Shown: positions 1-9,212, counted from the first letter of the stretch. The stretch is 64,000 nt of DNA from Roseimicrobium gellanilyticum (GCF_003315205.1 NZ_QNRR01000010.1:1-64000), one strand, 5' to 3'. Notes: generated from the letters alone by a model not told the origin. Numbers and translations are program-made.

Positions 1-111
1 GCCCAACGCACCTTTGAAGGTTTGGAAGCAGCCGTCGCGCAAGCACTGGACACGTTCTCACCAGAGCACTGCGCCAACTTTCTTCGTCATGCCAATTATG
101 CGACAAATTAA
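1..111 (+). pseudogene. IS630-type transposase, C-terminal tail (cut by window edge)
   Basis: An open frame enters from the left edge and stops at 109-111, giving 36 residues that end CANFLRHANYATN. This matches the usual C-terminus of IS630-family DDE transposases, where a short helix is followed by a motif of the type C-x-x-x-F-R-H-x-x-Y and a few last residues. DDE transposases of this family cut and paste an element at TA dinucleotides. Only the tail is visible, so it cannot be said whether the gene is intact upstream. I see no convincing terminal inverted repeat just after the stop, because the partner end lies outside the window. The feature type is provisional: it may be a complete CDS continuing to the left. 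Confidence 0.6.
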
Positions 112-142
112 ATAGAAAATGCTCTAGTCGTATTTTGCGAAT

Positions 143-189
143 CTGTACACGTCCTGCCCAGTCGGGCTGGTGAAACTGTATATGTACAG
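143..189. repeat. Spaced palindrome between transposase tail and first gene
   Basis: CTGTACA at 143-149 is repeated in inverted orientation as TGTACAG at 183-189. A smaller hairpin, GCCC-agtc-GGGC at 156-167, lies between the arms. It sits 32 bases after the transposase stop and about 58 bases before the next start codon. It could be a regulator site, part of the insertion-sequence end, or chance. Confidence 0.3.
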
Positions 190-246
190 AAAGGCCCTTC
201 CTGTATCTGGCTGATTCCCCCGGTTTGGCGGACCTTGGGCACATCT

Positions 247-471
247 ATGGAACCTCTATCGATGATGCCGCTGAAGATCTTCTTCTGGGGCGGTTTTTTT
301 GTCACGATCCTTGTCGGTGTGTGGATGTTCAAGAACATGAACGTGTGGTTCGCGGTGGACCCGGACAAGCCGGCGGAGACGAGCGGCGAGCGCACCTATT
401 CCAAGGCGCAGATGGTCATCTGTTGGCTGATCGCCCTGAAGCTCTTCGCCATGCTTGCACTGATGGTTTGA
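247..471 (+). CDS. Small membrane protein, function unknown
   Basis: A 74-residue protein starting at ATG 247. A TTG four codons upstream is in frame but a less likely start. Two hydrophobic segments are visible, about residues 8-28 (IFFWGGFFVTILVGVW) and 52-74 (MVICWLIALKLFAMLAL), joined by a polar loop with DPDKPAETSGERTYS. This predicts a two-pass inner-membrane protein with a short charged loop. No family is recognised. It stands alone between the transposase tail and the sulfite reductase operon, with more than 300 bases of non-coding DNA after it. Its reality rests on the clean two-helix pattern. Confidence 0.5.
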   Translation: MEPLSMMPLKIFFWGGFFVTILVGVWMFKNMNVWFAVDPDKPAETSGERTYSKAQMVICWLIALKLFAMLALMV

Positions 472-786
472 ACACCTTTTCAGTCACTCTGGCGAAGGGC
501 GGCCGTCCCGCCCTGCCGCCTTGAATTACAGATTGTTTTTTCGGGTTTTGCCCCCAGTGTAGGGATGGACGTCAGGACCGGCGAAGCCGGGTCCCCGCTC
601 CTCGTCAAAAGTGCGCCCTAAATGCTGACCTGCCTGACCTCTGCTCGACCGAATCGGAACACCGAACGGATGCGGAGTGTTGCAGGCATGCTCCCAGCCA
701 GCAAGCCGGCCACGCTGTGACGCTTTTTTGCTCATTGCCAGTCCATCCTCACCCGTCCCCACCTCCCAGAGCCAACCCGACAGACA
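472..786. other. Non-coding stretch upstream of cysJ
   Basis: No convincing coding frame is seen. The clearest structure is a hairpin at 575-594, GGACCGGC-gaa-GCCGGGTCC with one bulged base, lacking a T-run. A GC-rich pair GGGCGG / CCGCCC lies near 497-513. The stretch should hold the cysJ promoter and leader, but I cannot assign a riboswitch or a promoter box with confidence. Confidence 0.4.
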
Positions 787-2571
787 ATGCTTCCTGAGCA
801 CTCACCGTTCTCCCCTGACCAGCGCCGGATCCTCCAGGATCTCCTGGCCGGCTTCTCCCCTGCGCAACGCTTCTGGCTGGGTGGTTACCTCTCCGCTGGC
901 GATCCCGCTGGCTCGGCCCCCGCAGCTCCTGTGGCTGGCCCGAAACTGACGGTGCTGTACGGCACGGAATCTGGAAACTCAGAAAAACTCGCGGATCTCA
1001 CCGTGAAGGAGGCGAAGAAGCGCGGCTTCTCCGCGACGGCCAAGAACATGTCCGACCTCGCGGTGGCAGACCTCGGCAAGGTGGAGAACCTGCTCGTGAT
1101 CGTGAGCACCTGGGGTGATGGCGACCCGCCGGAGACGGCCGTTGCCTTCCACAAGGACCTGATGAGCACCTCGCTCACCTTCCCGAAGCTGCGCTACTCC
1201 GTGTGCGCGCTGGGGGATACGTCCTACGAACGCTTCTGCCAGACGGGCAAGGACGTGGATGCACGCCTGGAATCTCTCGGCGCGACCCGCCTTTCGCCGC
1301 GTCAGGATTGCGACGTGGACTATGAGGACTCGCATCGCAGCTGGCTCACGGCCGCGCTGGAGGCCTTTGGCCCGGTGGCTGGTGCGACTGGCGGCGCTGC
1401 TGCGGCTCCTGCTTTTGGCGGCTTCTCCTTCGCTCCCTCCGCGACGGTCTATGATCGCAAGAATCCCTTCGCGGCTGAGCTCTCCGAGCGCGTGCTGCTG
1501 AATGGCAGGGGCACGGCCAAGGAAACGTGGCACTATGAAATCTCGCTGGAAGGTTCCGGCATTTCGTATGAGCCGGGTGACGCCCTGGCCATCGTCCCGC
1601 AGAATGCGCCGGACGTCGTCGAGGGCATCCTCAAGGCTGCCAAGCTGACCGGTACGGAAGCGGTGGAACTCAATGGCAGCGGCACCAAGTCGCTGGCCGA
1701 GGCGCTGCGCGATGATCTGGACATCACGGCTCTCTCCAAGCAGGTGCTGACGAAGCTGCAGGCCTTCACCAAGTCCAAGAATCTCACCAAGCTGCTCGCG
1801 GAAGATTCCAAGGACCAGCTCAAGGATTACCTCTGGGGCCGCTGGATTGCCGATGCGATTGCGGATTTCCTGCCGAAGGGCCTCTCCGCGGCGGATCTCG
1901 TCTCCGCGCTGCGCAAGCTGCCCTCCCGCCTGTATTCCATCGCCTCCAGCCCGCTGGCGCATCCCGGCGAAGTGCACCTCACGGTGTCCTCCGTGCGCTA
2001 CAATGCGCATGGCCAGCCTCGCAAGGGTGTGGCTTCCACCTACCTCGCGGATCTCGTGGGCACCGGCGACCGCGTGGGTGTGTATGCGAATGAGAACAAG
2101 AACTTCCGCCTGCCTGCCTCCGGTGACACGCCGGTGATCATGATTGGACCCGGCACGGGTGTGGCACCCTTCCGCGCCTTTGTGGAGCATCGTGCGGCCC
2201 TCGGCCACGCGGGCAAGTCCTGGCTCTTCTTCGGCGACCAGCGCTACATGTATGACTTCCTCTACCAGGTCGAGTGGCAGGAGCACCTGAAGAACGGTGC
2301 CCTCTCGAAATTGGATGTCGCCTTCTCCCGTGACCAGCCGGAGAAAGTGTATGTGCAGCACCGCATGCATGACCGCGCTGCGGAACTGTATGCCTGGCTG
2401 CAGGAGGGCGCACACCTCTATGTGTGCGGTGATGCCTCCCGCATGGCCCATGACGTGAACGAAGCGCTCCTGGACATCGTCGCCAAGCAGGGCGGCAAGT
2501 CCAAGGAGGCTGCCGAAGCCTACGTCGAAGAACTCAAGAAGGCCAAACGCTACCAGCGCGACGTGTACTAA
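787..2571 (+). CDS. cysJ: Sulfite reductase (NADPH) flavoprotein alpha subunit
   Basis: 594 residues; the electron-donating subunit of assimilatory sulfite reductase, which passes NADPH electrons through FAD and FMN to CysI for reduction of sulfite to sulfide. The domain order is that of the CysJ/P450-reductase family. A flavodoxin-like FMN domain covers about 54-190 (LYGTESGNSEK near 58, STWGDGDPPE near 110). The FAD domain has RLYSIASS at 381 and GVASTYLADL. The NADPH domain has GPGTGVAPFRAF near 455 and YVCGDASRM near 545. The C-terminus KRYQRDVY is the characteristic CysJ ending with its aromatic residue. A variable linker of about 50 residues precedes the FMN domain. cysI follows 96 bases downstream, so the two form a minimal reductase operon. 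Confidence 0.93.
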   Translation: MLPEHSPFSPDQRRILQDLLAGFSPAQRFWLGGYLSAGDPAGSAPAAPVAGPKLTVLYGTESGNSEKLADLTVKEAKKRGFSATAKNMSDLAVADLGKVENLLVIVSTWGDGDPPETAVAFHKDLMSTSLTFPKLRYSVCALGDTSYERFCQTGKDVDARLESLGATRLSPRQDCDVDYEDSHRSWLTAALEAFGPVAGATGGAAAAPAFGGFSFAPSATVYDRKNPFAAELSERVLLNGRGTAKETWHYEISLEGSGISYEPGDALAIVPQNAPDVVEGILKAAKLTGTEAVELNGSGTKSLAEALRDDLDITALSKQVLTKLQAFTKSKNLTKLLAEDSKDQLKDYLWGRWIADAIADFLPKGLSAADLVSALRKLPSRLYSIASSPLAHPGEVHLTVSSVRYNAHGQPRKGVASTYLADLVGTGDRVGVYANENKNFRLPASGDTPVIMIGPGTGVAPFRAFVEHRAALGHAGKSWLFFGDQRYMYDFLYQVEWQEHLKNGALSKLDVAFSRDQPEKVYVQHRMHDRAAELYAWLQEGAHLYVCGDASRMAHDVNEALLDIVAKQGGKSKEAAEAYVEELKKAKRYQRDVY

Positions 2572-2667
2572 GCCGCGTGCCGTTCACCCGAAGCCGCCCG
2601 CCCGCCAGACCCTTTATTTAGCAAACCACGAACAACGCCGCAGCTCACCTATCGCGGCCTCACCGCA

Positions 2668-4392
2668 ATGTCAGAAAAGAAACTCTCCGCCAACGAAGGC
2701 ATCAAGACCCGCTCCAACTACCTGCGAGGCACGATCGCAGAAGGTCTGGCGGATCTGTCTACCGGATCGCTTTCGGAGGATGACCAGCAGTTGCTGAAGT
2801 TCCACGGCAGCTACCAGCAGGACGACCGTGACCTGCGTCCGGACCGCCGCAAGCACCGCCTGGAGAAGGCCTTCTCCTTCATGCTGCGCATCCGCCTGCC
2901 CGGAGGTGTGGCCACACCGCACCAGTGGCTGGAGACGGACCGCATGGCCATGCAGTACGCGAATGAGACCATCAAGCTCACCACGCGCCAGGCCTTCCAG
3001 CTCCACGGCGTGATCAAGTCGAACCTGAAGCGCACCATCAAGGAGATCAATGACTGCGCCATGGATACCATCGCGGCGTGCGGCGACGTGAACCGCAACG
3101 TGATGTGCAATCCGAATCCCTTCCTCTCCTCCGTGCATGCGGAAGTGATCCAGGCGGCACGCGACATCTCCGCGCACCTCACTCCGCAGACCCGTGCCTA
3201 CCACGAGATCTGGCTGGATGGTGAGAAGATGACGACGACTGAAGAGGAACAGGAGCCTATCTATGGCAAGACCTACCTCCCGCGTAAGTTCAAGATCACC
3301 ATCGCGGTGCCTCCGAGCAACGACGTGGACATCTTCGCCAATGACCTGTCCTTCATCGCCATCGTCGAGAACGGCAAGGTCGTCGGCTACAATGTTGCCA
3401 TCGGTGGTGGCATGGGCATGACTCATGGCAATGAAGCCACCTATCCGCGCATTGCCGATGTCATCGGCTACTGCCCGGCGGAGAAGGTCGTGGATGTCGC
3501 GGAGAAGGTGGTCCTGGTGCAGCGCGACTACGGTGACCGCACCGATCGCAAGCACTCCCGTCTGAAGTACACCGTGCAGGACTACGGCGTGGATTGGTTC
3601 CTCAAGCAGATCAACTCCTACCTCGGCTACGATCTGGAGCCGACTCGTCCTTACCACTTTGAGGACAACGGCGACCGCTACGGCTGGGTGGAGGATGAAG
3701 CGGGTAATTTCCACTTCACGCTCTTCGTCTCCGGTGGCCGCGTGCTGGACACGCCCACCTATCCCATGCTCACCGGTCTGCGTGAGATCGCCAAGATTCA
3801 TGACGGCGACTTCCGCCTGACCGCGAACCAGAATCTCATGATCGCCAATGTCTCCGCGAAGAAGCGCGCGGAGGTGGAGGCACTCCTGGAAAAGTACGGC
3901 ATGCATCGCGCCCATGAGCAGAGCGCCATGCGCCTGGCCACCATCGCGTGCGTGGCCCTGCCCACTTGCGGCCTGGCCCTCGCGGAAGCAGAGCGCTATT
4001 TGCCGGAAGTCATCACGAACCTTGAGGAGAAGCTCGAGGAGTATGGCCTGCGTCACGATGCCATCACCGTCCGCATGACGGGCTGCCCGAACGGTTGCGG
4101 TCGCCCCTTCATCTCGGAGATCGGCTTCGTGGGTCGCGGTCCGGACCGGTACAATGTGTACCTCGGTGGTGGCCATGCCGGTCAGCGCCTGAGCAAGCTC
4201 TACCGTCAGGACGTGGCCGCAGGCGAGATCATCGACCTGCTGTCACCCATCCTGAAGCGCTATGCGAAGGAAGCCGATGAAGGCGAGCACTTCGGTGACT
4301 TCGTCATCCGCACCGGGTATGTAAATGCCACTGTGCAGGGCGACGACTTCCACAAGAACATCAAGCCCGAGGCCACCGCTACGGCTGGTTGA
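2668..4392 (+). CDS. cysI: Sulfite reductase (NADPH) haemoprotein beta subunit
   Basis: 574 residues, the normal CysI length. It reduces sulfite to hydrogen sulfide in six electron steps at a sirohaem coupled to a [4Fe-4S] cluster. The cluster ligands are visible as C428-x5-C434 ([10 protein letters not shown]) and C473-x3-C477 ([10 protein letters not shown]), the exact nitrite/sulfite reductase signature. The N-terminal half has the arginine-rich sirohaem and substrate region ([19 protein letters not shown]). It starts at ATG 2668, is paired with cysJ upstream and is closed by a strong terminator 15 bases after the stop. No cysH, cysD, cysN or sirohaem synthase gene is adjacent, so the rest of sulfate assimilation must lie elsewhere. 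Confidence 0.95.
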   Translation: MSEKKLSANEGIKTRSNYLRGTIAEGLADLSTGSLSEDDQQLLKFHGSYQQDDRDLRPDRRKHRLEKAFSFMLRIRLPGGVATPHQWLETDRMAMQYANETIKLTTRQAFQLHGVIKSNLKRTIKEINDCAMDTIAACGDVNRNVMCNPNPFLSSVHAEVIQAARDISAHLTPQTRAYHEIWLDGEKMTTTEEEQEPIYGKTYLPRKFKITIAVPPSNDVDIFANDLSFIAIVENGKVVGYNVAIGGGMGMTHGNEATYPRIADVIGYCPAEKVVDVAEKVVLVQRDYGDRTDRKHSRLKYTVQDYGVDWFLKQINSYLGYDLEPTRPYHFEDNGDRYGWVEDEAGNFHFTLFVSGGRVLDTPTYPMLTGLREIAKIHDGDFRLTANQNLMIANVSAKKRAEVEALLEKYGMHRAHEQSAMRLATIACVALPTCGLALAEAERYLPEVITNLEEKLEEYGLRHDAITVRMTGCPNGCGRPFISEIGFVGRGPDRYNVYLGGGHAGQRLSKLYRQDVAAGEIIDLLSPILKRYAKEADEGEHFGDFVIRTGYVNATVQGDDFHKNIKPEATATAG

Positions 4393-4406
4393 CGGATGAA
4401 AAATCT

Positions 4407-4457
4407 GCCCCGGGCAGGAAGCGGTGAAAACGCCGCTCTTCTCCCGGGGCTTTTTTT
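4407..4457 (+). terminator. Rho-independent terminator after cysI
   Basis: A perfect 8-bp stem pairs GCCCCGGG (4407-4414) with CCCGGGGC (4443-4450) and is followed directly by seven T (4451-4457). An inner stem AGCGG / CCGCT lies in the loop. It begins 15 bases after the cysI stop and separates the cys operon from the AraC gene. Confidence 0.9.
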
Positions 4458-4547
4458 GGTCTGCTCAGGTAGCGTGGGGGTGTCACCTGTTTGAGAATTG
4501 AGTGATTGCTGCATCTCCTATCTGGTGCCCGGCGCAGGAGGAATGAG

Positions 4548-5402
4548 ATGGATATCCAGTCAACGCCAGAGTTGAGTATCGAGCGGTTCCGCTTTCAGGG
4601 ACGAAAGCAACCGGGGCGTTCGCCGTGCTTTTCTGTCTACCTCATGGAGCAGGGAAGGGGAGCGGCGCGCGTGGACTATGCCGATCATGAGTTTGAATCT
4701 CCGTGCCTGCTTTGTCTGAGCACATATCAAAAGGCGAAGTTCGAATGCGGAGGTGAGGTGTCAGGATGGCTGCTGCGATTCCATGCCAATTTCTTCTGCA
4801 TTGAAACGCACCATCACGCCGTGGGCTGCAATGGTGTGCTCTTCAATGAGGTCTATGAGGTTCCGATCGTGCGGCTGGATGCTGACTCGCTCGACGAGTT
4901 TCGTCGACTGATGCTCACGTTGGAGCAGGAACTGCGGTTGCAGGATTTGGCCCAGGCAGAGGTACTCATGGCGACTCTGAAAATTCTGCTCATCAAAGCG
5001 ACGCGCATGAAGATTGCGCAACAAGGAACAGAAGGTGTCGCAGCAACGGATCGGCCGGAACCACTGCGACAACTTCGGGAACTTCTGGAAACACACTACC
5101 ACCAATTGCACAGCCCGGGCGAGTATGCTCGGAGGCTCGGCATCTCTCCAAGAACGCTGTCGGACCTGGTCCGCACGCATTTCCACAAGACGCTCGCGGA
5201 GTTGATTCGCGACCGTGTAATGAAGCACGCCCGCTGGCAACTCCTGCACACGCTCAAGCCGGTGAAACAGGTCGCGCTGGAGGTCGGGTATGAAGACGAG
5301 TTTTACTTCAGCAGACTCTTCAAACGGGCCCTGGGATGCTCCCCGCAGGTCTACAGGGAGCAGGAGACGCTCAAACGAAAGGGCGCCAATTTGTCCATGT
5401 AG
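4548..5402 (+). CDS. AraC-family transcriptional regulator
   Basis: 284 residues. The start at ATG 4548 is supported by a strong AGGAGGAA ribosome binding site at 4536-4543; the open frame extends further but without such a site. The C-terminal 95 or so residues form the double helix-turn-helix of AraC/XylS proteins (EYARRLGISPRTLSDLVR, then VKQVALEVGYEDEFYFSRLF and the closing SPQVYRE). The N-terminal half looks like a cupin-type sensor (CLLCLSTYQKAKFE) with several cysteines (PCLLC, FECGG, FFCIE, VGCNG). The DUF417 gene follows 35 bases later on the same strand, so the regulator probably controls it. The AraC/DUF417 arrangement recalls E. coli RclR and RclC, whose regulator senses reactive chlorine through cysteines; that link is inference. 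Confidence 0.88.
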   Translation: MDIQSTPELSIERFRFQGRKQPGRSPCFSVYLMEQGRGAARVDYADHEFESPCLLCLSTYQKAKFECGGEVSGWLLRFHANFFCIETHHHAVGCNGVLFNEVYEVPIVRLDADSLDEFRRLMLTLEQELRLQDLAQAEVLMATLKILLIKATRMKIAQQGTEGVAATDRPEPLRQLRELLETHYHQLHSPGEYARRLGISPRTLSDLVRTHFHKTLAELIRDRVMKHARWQLLHTLKPVKQVALEVGYEDEFYFSRLFKRALGCSPQVYREQETLKRKGANLSM

Positions 5403-5437
5403 TCTTCCGGTTCATCCATTCCAATCAACCGGGCGGA

Positions 5438-6028
5438 ATGGAATGTTCGGAGATGAAGAATCTCCTCCATAAAGGCCTCACTCTTGCAGCAGGAAGCATG
5501 ACGCTTGGCATGAGCCTCACCCGCATGGGCCTCATCGTGGTCCTGGTGTGGATTGGTGCGTTGAAGATCTACAAGTATGAAGCGGATGGCATTGTGCCCT
5601 TTGTGGCTAACAGCCCGTTCATGAGCTTTTTCTACAAGTACAATGCACCCGACTACACGAAGCACGTGAATCCCGAGGGGGCGGTGGTCCCGGCGAATCG
5701 CGCCTGGCATGAAGGGAATCATACTTATCCCTTCGCATTGGGGCTGGGAGCGGTGTTGGTGGTGTACGGCCTGATGATTGGTCTGAATCCATGGCTTCCC
5801 CAGGTGGCGGCACTCGGGAGCGCCCTCGTGGTGATCATGTCCTTTGTCACACTCTCCTTCCTGATCACGACCCCTGAGAGTTGGGTGCCGGATCTTGGTG
5901 GTCCAGAGCAAGGATTCCCCCTTCTAAGTGCTCGGGGGCGACTGGTGGTGAAAGATGCCATTATGCTCGGTGCTGCGTGGGTGACCATGGCTGACTCTGC
6001 GGCGCGCTACCTACGTAGCAGAAGTTGA
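5438..6028 (+). CDS. DUF417 / YkgB (RclC-like) inner-membrane protein
   Basis: 196 residues from ATG 5438; ATG 5453 (MKNLLHKG) is an alternative. About four membrane segments are visible: residues 24-42 (LTRMGLIVVLVWIGALK), about 105-125, 130-150 and a C-terminal one. The sequence IYKYEADGIVPFVANSPF is characteristic of the DUF417/YkgB family, whose E. coli member RclC belongs to the reactive-chlorine resistance operon. The molecular function of the family is not established. It lies directly behind an AraC regulator and is followed by a terminator at 6121, so the two genes form one unit. Confidence 0.82.
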   Translation: MECSEMKNLLHKGLTLAAGSMTLGMSLTRMGLIVVLVWIGALKIYKYEADGIVPFVANSPFMSFFYKYNAPDYTKHVNPEGAVVPANRAWHEGNHTYPFALGLGAVLVVYGLMIGLNPWLPQVAALGSALVVIMSFVTLSFLITTPESWVPDLGGPEQGFPLLSARGRLVVKDAIMLGAAWVTMADSAARYLRSRS

Positions 6029-6120
6029 GATTGAATCGTGGGTGTGAGGCTGGGCGCCTCCCACACGCGCACGGCTTGCCAGGGGCTAGCTACGCCACGG
6101 ACAGGTGGCCGTTTTGAAAG

Positions 6121-6153
6121 GCGTTGCTTCGATGAGGAGCAACGCATTTTTTT
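6121..6153 (+). terminator. Rho-independent terminator after the DUF417 gene
   Basis: Perfect 8-bp stem GCGTTGCT (6121-6128) / AGCAACGC (6138-6145), a 9-base loop, then A and seven T (6147-6153). It lies 93 bases after the DUF417 stop. Because transcription of the next gene must begin beyond it, the far-upstream start of the FAD oxidoreductase at 6105 can be excluded. Confidence 0.85.
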
Positions 6154-6248
6154 CGTCCAGACAGCGCGGGACGGTACTTAGGTATCTGTCCGGCACATTG
6201 GCTCTTTGGCCGGTGGTGCTGGCCATGCCCCTTTGCTACTCTCCGATT

Positions 6249-7895
6249 GTGAAACTTCCTCGCTTCCTCCTCGCCGTATTGGCGTCCCTTGGTCTGACAG
6301 TTGCATCTTGCCCCGCGGAGTCTAACCGCGTCGAAGCGGACATCTGCATCTACGGCGGCACCAGTGCTGGCGCGGTCGCGGCCGTGCAAGCGGCGACGAT
6401 GGGCAAATCCGTGGTGCTGGTAGAAGCCGGGCAGCATATTGGTGGGATGAGCGTGGAAGGACTGGGCGGCACGGACATCGATAACCACGCGGGCTTCCAG
6501 AACAGCCCGGCGGTTGGGGGATTGGCGCTGGAGTTTTATCGCCGCATTGCTGGGAACTACGGAAGGCAGGAAGCCTTTGAGGCCATGTTGCGCGCCCGGG
6601 AAAAGAAGCCGGCGCTGTGGAGGTTCGAACCGCATGTGGCGGAGGCAGTCTTTGATGCCTGGATGAAGGAGGCCGGTGTGCGTGTGCTGCGCGGCCATCG
6701 TCTGGCGGAGAAGGATGGCGTGAAGAAGGAGGGTGCGCGCATTGTGAGCCTCCGAACGGAGAACGGTGCGGAGATCGCCGCGAAGGTGTTCATCGATGCC
6801 ACATATGAGGGCGACCTTTTGGACTTCGCCGGGGTGAGTTTCGCTGTCGGACGCGAAGGGAATGCGAAGTACCACGAGACGAAGAATGGCATCCGCACGG
6901 ATACAAAGCATGGGCAGCTCGACCGGCGCATCGATCCCTACAAGACGCCGGGCGATGCAACGAGTGGTGTCCTCTTCGGGGTGCAGGACGAGCCCCTCGG
7001 TGAGCATGGCGAGCCGAATGAAGCCATTCAGGGCTACGCCTTCCGCCTGTGCCTGACGAAGGACCCCGCGAACCGCATTCCTATCACCAAGCCGGACAAC
7101 TACGATTCCGCGCACCATGAACTGCAGCGCCGCTATCTCGCCGCAGGAGGTGGCATTCCCGGACCGCACTCCTCCATTCCCAACGGCAAGACGGATCCCG
7201 GCTCGTGGCATTCACTCGCCGGAAATTTCACGGGGTGGAATCATCACTACCCGACAGCCAGCTATGCGGAACGCGAGAAGATGGTGAAGAACAGCCGCGA
7301 CTACATCCAGGGAGTGTACTGGTTCATGGTGAATGATCCCGCAGTACCGGAGAAAATACGGAAGCTGTGGGAGGGCTGGGGCCTGTGCCGCGATGAATTC
7401 ACGGACAACGGTGGCTGGCCCCGCATCTTCTATGTGCGCAATGGGCGCCGCATGGTGAGTGACTTCGTGCTCACGGAGGCGCACGTGCGCAAAGAGAATC
7501 CCGCACCCGTGGAGGACTCGGTCGGCCTCATTTGGTGGCCGCCGGATCTGCACCATGCCCGCCGCCTTGTGAAGGATGGAGCGGTCTGGAACGAAGGCGC
7601 GGTGTTCGATGCTTCCAAGACTGCCGACTGGATTCCGTGTGGCATTCCCTATCGCTCCCTCGTTCCCAAGGCCAGTGAGTGCACGAACCTTCTCACACCC
7701 ACGTGCCCGTCATCCAGCTATGTATCGTATGGTGCCTATCGTATCGAATTCATCTTCATGGTGGCGGGACAATCTGCTGCCACTGCTGCCGTGGTGGCAG
7801 TGGACGAAGGCTTGTCGGTGCAGAAAGTCAGTTACACAAAACTGCGTGAGCGCCTCCTCAAGGACGGACAGGTGCTTGCCGAGCCGGAGAAATAA
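6249..7895 (+). CDS. Exported FAD-dependent oxidoreductase (FAD_oxidored family)
   Basis: 548 residues from GTG 6249. This start gives a clean export signal, MKLPRFLLAVLASLGLTVAS followed by C, possibly a lipoprotein cleavage site; ATG 6225 is the alternative. The dinucleotide-binding loop follows at once: ICIYGGTSAGAVAAVQAA, then a conserved Glu in VVLVEAGQHIGGM. This matches the FAD_oxidored family, common in Planctomycetes and Verrucomicrobia beside carbohydrate genes. Its members are thought to oxidise sugars or related alcohols outside the cytoplasm, but the substrate here is unknown. Further family-like blocks are RFEPHVAEAVFDAW, IDATYEGDLL and, near the end, AYRIEFIFMVAGQSAATAA. The pyruvyl-transferase-like gene follows 69 bases later and may be co-transcribed. 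Confidence 0.85.
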   Translation: MKLPRFLLAVLASLGLTVASCPAESNRVEADICIYGGTSAGAVAAVQAATMGKSVVLVEAGQHIGGMSVEGLGGTDIDNHAGFQNSPAVGGLALEFYRRIAGNYGRQEAFEAMLRAREKKPALWRFEPHVAEAVFDAWMKEAGVRVLRGHRLAEKDGVKKEGARIVSLRTENGAEIAAKVFIDATYEGDLLDFAGVSFAVGREGNAKYHETKNGIRTDTKHGQLDRRIDPYKTPGDATSGVLFGVQDEPLGEHGEPNEAIQGYAFRLCLTKDPANRIPITKPDNYDSAHHELQRRYLAAGGGIPGPHSSIPNGKTDPGSWHSLAGNFTGWNHHYPTASYAEREKMVKNSRDYIQGVYWFMVNDPAVPEKIRKLWEGWGLCRDEFTDNGGWPRIFYVRNGRRMVSDFVLTEAHVRKENPAPVEDSVGLIWWPPDLHHARRLVKDGAVWNEGAVFDASKTADWIPCGIPYRSLVPKASECTNLLTPTCPSSSYVSYGAYRIEFIFMVAGQSAATAAVVAVDEGLSVQKVSYTKLRERLLKDGQVLAEPEK

Positions 7896-7964
7896 AATGT
7901 GCTGGTGCCTTCCAGCGTTGCGCATCAGCCTCACACGAGACTTTAGACTTCAGACATCAGCCCC

Positions 7965-9212
7965 ATGAATCGTCGCCACTTCCTCCAGACTGCCCTTGCC
8001 TCCGCTGCCCTGCCGTCCCTCGCTTCCGCCCAGGAAGTGACAGCAAAGGTGAAGAAGCGCATCCTGCTGCGCTCTTCGTGGCAGACGGTGAACATCGGCG
8101 ACATTGCCCACACCCCTGGCATGCTGCATCTGCTGGAGAAGCATCTTCCGGAGTATGACGTGACCCTCTGGCCCAGCAGCGTGGACAACGGTGTCGCGGA
8201 GATGCTGATGAAGCGCTTCCCCAAGCTGAAGATCATGGGCAGCACCGCCGAGGCAAAGAAGGAAGCCTTCGAAACGCATGACTTCCTGCTGCATGGCTCC
8301 GGCCCAGGCATTGTCGGGCAGAAGTCGATCCTCGAGTGGACCGAGAAGACGGGCAAGCCCTACGGCATCGGTGGCGTGACGTGGAGTGGCGGTGCCACGG
8401 ACAAGGGCGAAGGCGTGAAAGTGATCAGCGGTGCGAAGTTCGCCTTCTTCCGCGACTCCGTTTCGCTGGAACTGGCGAAGTCCAAGGGTGCCACCAGTCC
8501 CATCATGGAGTTCGGCCCGGACGCGACCTTTGCCTGCGATCTCGTGAATGACGAGCCGGCCGCTGCGTGGCTCAAGGAAGTAGGGCTGGAGGACGGCAAG
8601 TTCGTCTGTTGCATCCCGAAGCTGCGCAACACGCCCTACTGGGAAATCAAGAAAGGCGTGAAGTTCGACGAGAAGAAGAATGCCCGGAATGAGGAGATGA
8701 AGGAGCATGACATCGCTCCGTTGCGGAATGCCGTCATCGCCGTGGTGCAGCAGACACCGATGAAGGTGCTGCTCTGCCCCGAAGACGCCAGCCAGATGAA
8801 GCTGAACAAGGAGATGATCTACGACAAGCTTCCCGAGGACGTGAAGAAGAAGGTCGTGTGGCGGCAGGACTACTGGCTCACCGACTTTGCCCAAAGCGTT
8901 TACAACCGCAGCGCGGGCCTTTTTGGCAACGAGCAGCACAGCCCCATCATGTGCATTGGCCACGGCATCCCGGCGATAGTTTGCCGTTACAAGGAACAGA
9001 CCAGCAAGGGTTTCATGTGGAAGGACATCGGTCTGGGTGAGTGGCTCTTCGATCACGATTTCGATGAGGCAGAGAAAGGCCTCACACCTGCTGTGCTGGC
9101 GATTGTGAATGATCCTGCGACCGCGAAGGCCAAAGCTGCCAAAGGCAAAGCCGTGGCAGATGACCGCATGAAGCGCATGATGGATGTGCTGCGTGCTGAG
9201 TTGGAGGCTTAG
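7965..9212 (+). CDS. Exported polysaccharide pyruvyl transferase-family protein
   Basis: 415 residues with a Tat-type N-terminus (NRRHFLQTALASAALPSLA, cleavage after ASA). The segment NIGDIAHTPGMLHLLEKHLP is the signature start of the polysaccharide pyruvyl transferase family (CsaB/WcaK-like). Known members move pyruvate from phosphoenolpyruvate onto sugars of cell-surface polymers. The family blocks FLLHGSGPGIVG and FAFFRDSVSLELAKSKG, and a C-terminal GHGIPAIVCRYKEQTSKG, are also visible. An exported member without obvious access to phosphoenolpyruvate is odd, and the exported form may do something else. It lies behind the exported FAD oxidoreductase. The family call is fairly sure, the reaction is not. 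Confidence 0.78.
   Translation: MNRRHFLQTALASAALPSLASAQEVTAKVKKRILLRSSWQTVNIGDIAHTPGMLHLLEKHLPEYDVTLWPSSVDNGVAEMLMKRFPKLKIMGSTAEAKKEAFETHDFLLHGSGPGIVGQKSILEWTEKTGKPYGIGGVTWSGGATDKGEGVKVISGAKFAFFRDSVSLELAKSKGATSPIMEFGPDATFACDLVNDEPAAAWLKEVGLEDGKFVCCIPKLRNTPYWEIKKGVKFDEKKNARNEEMKEHDIAPLRNAVIAVVQQTPMKVLLCPEDASQMKLNKEMIYDKLPEDVKKKVVWRQDYWLTDFAQSVYNRSAGLFGNEQHSPIMCIGHGIPAIVCRYKEQTSKGFMWKDIGLGEWLFDHDFDEAEKGLTPAVLAIVNDPATAKAKAAKGKAVADDRMKRMMDVLRAELEA

Noticed and set aside
472-786. SAM or other riboswitch before cysJ
   Set aside because: A GC-rich hairpin is present, but none of the conserved sequence blocks of known sulfur riboswitches could be recognised by eye.
979-4176. Long minus-strand frames over cysJ and cysI
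   Set aside because: Both are opposite to well-defined sulfite reductase subunits and lack any recognisable domain.
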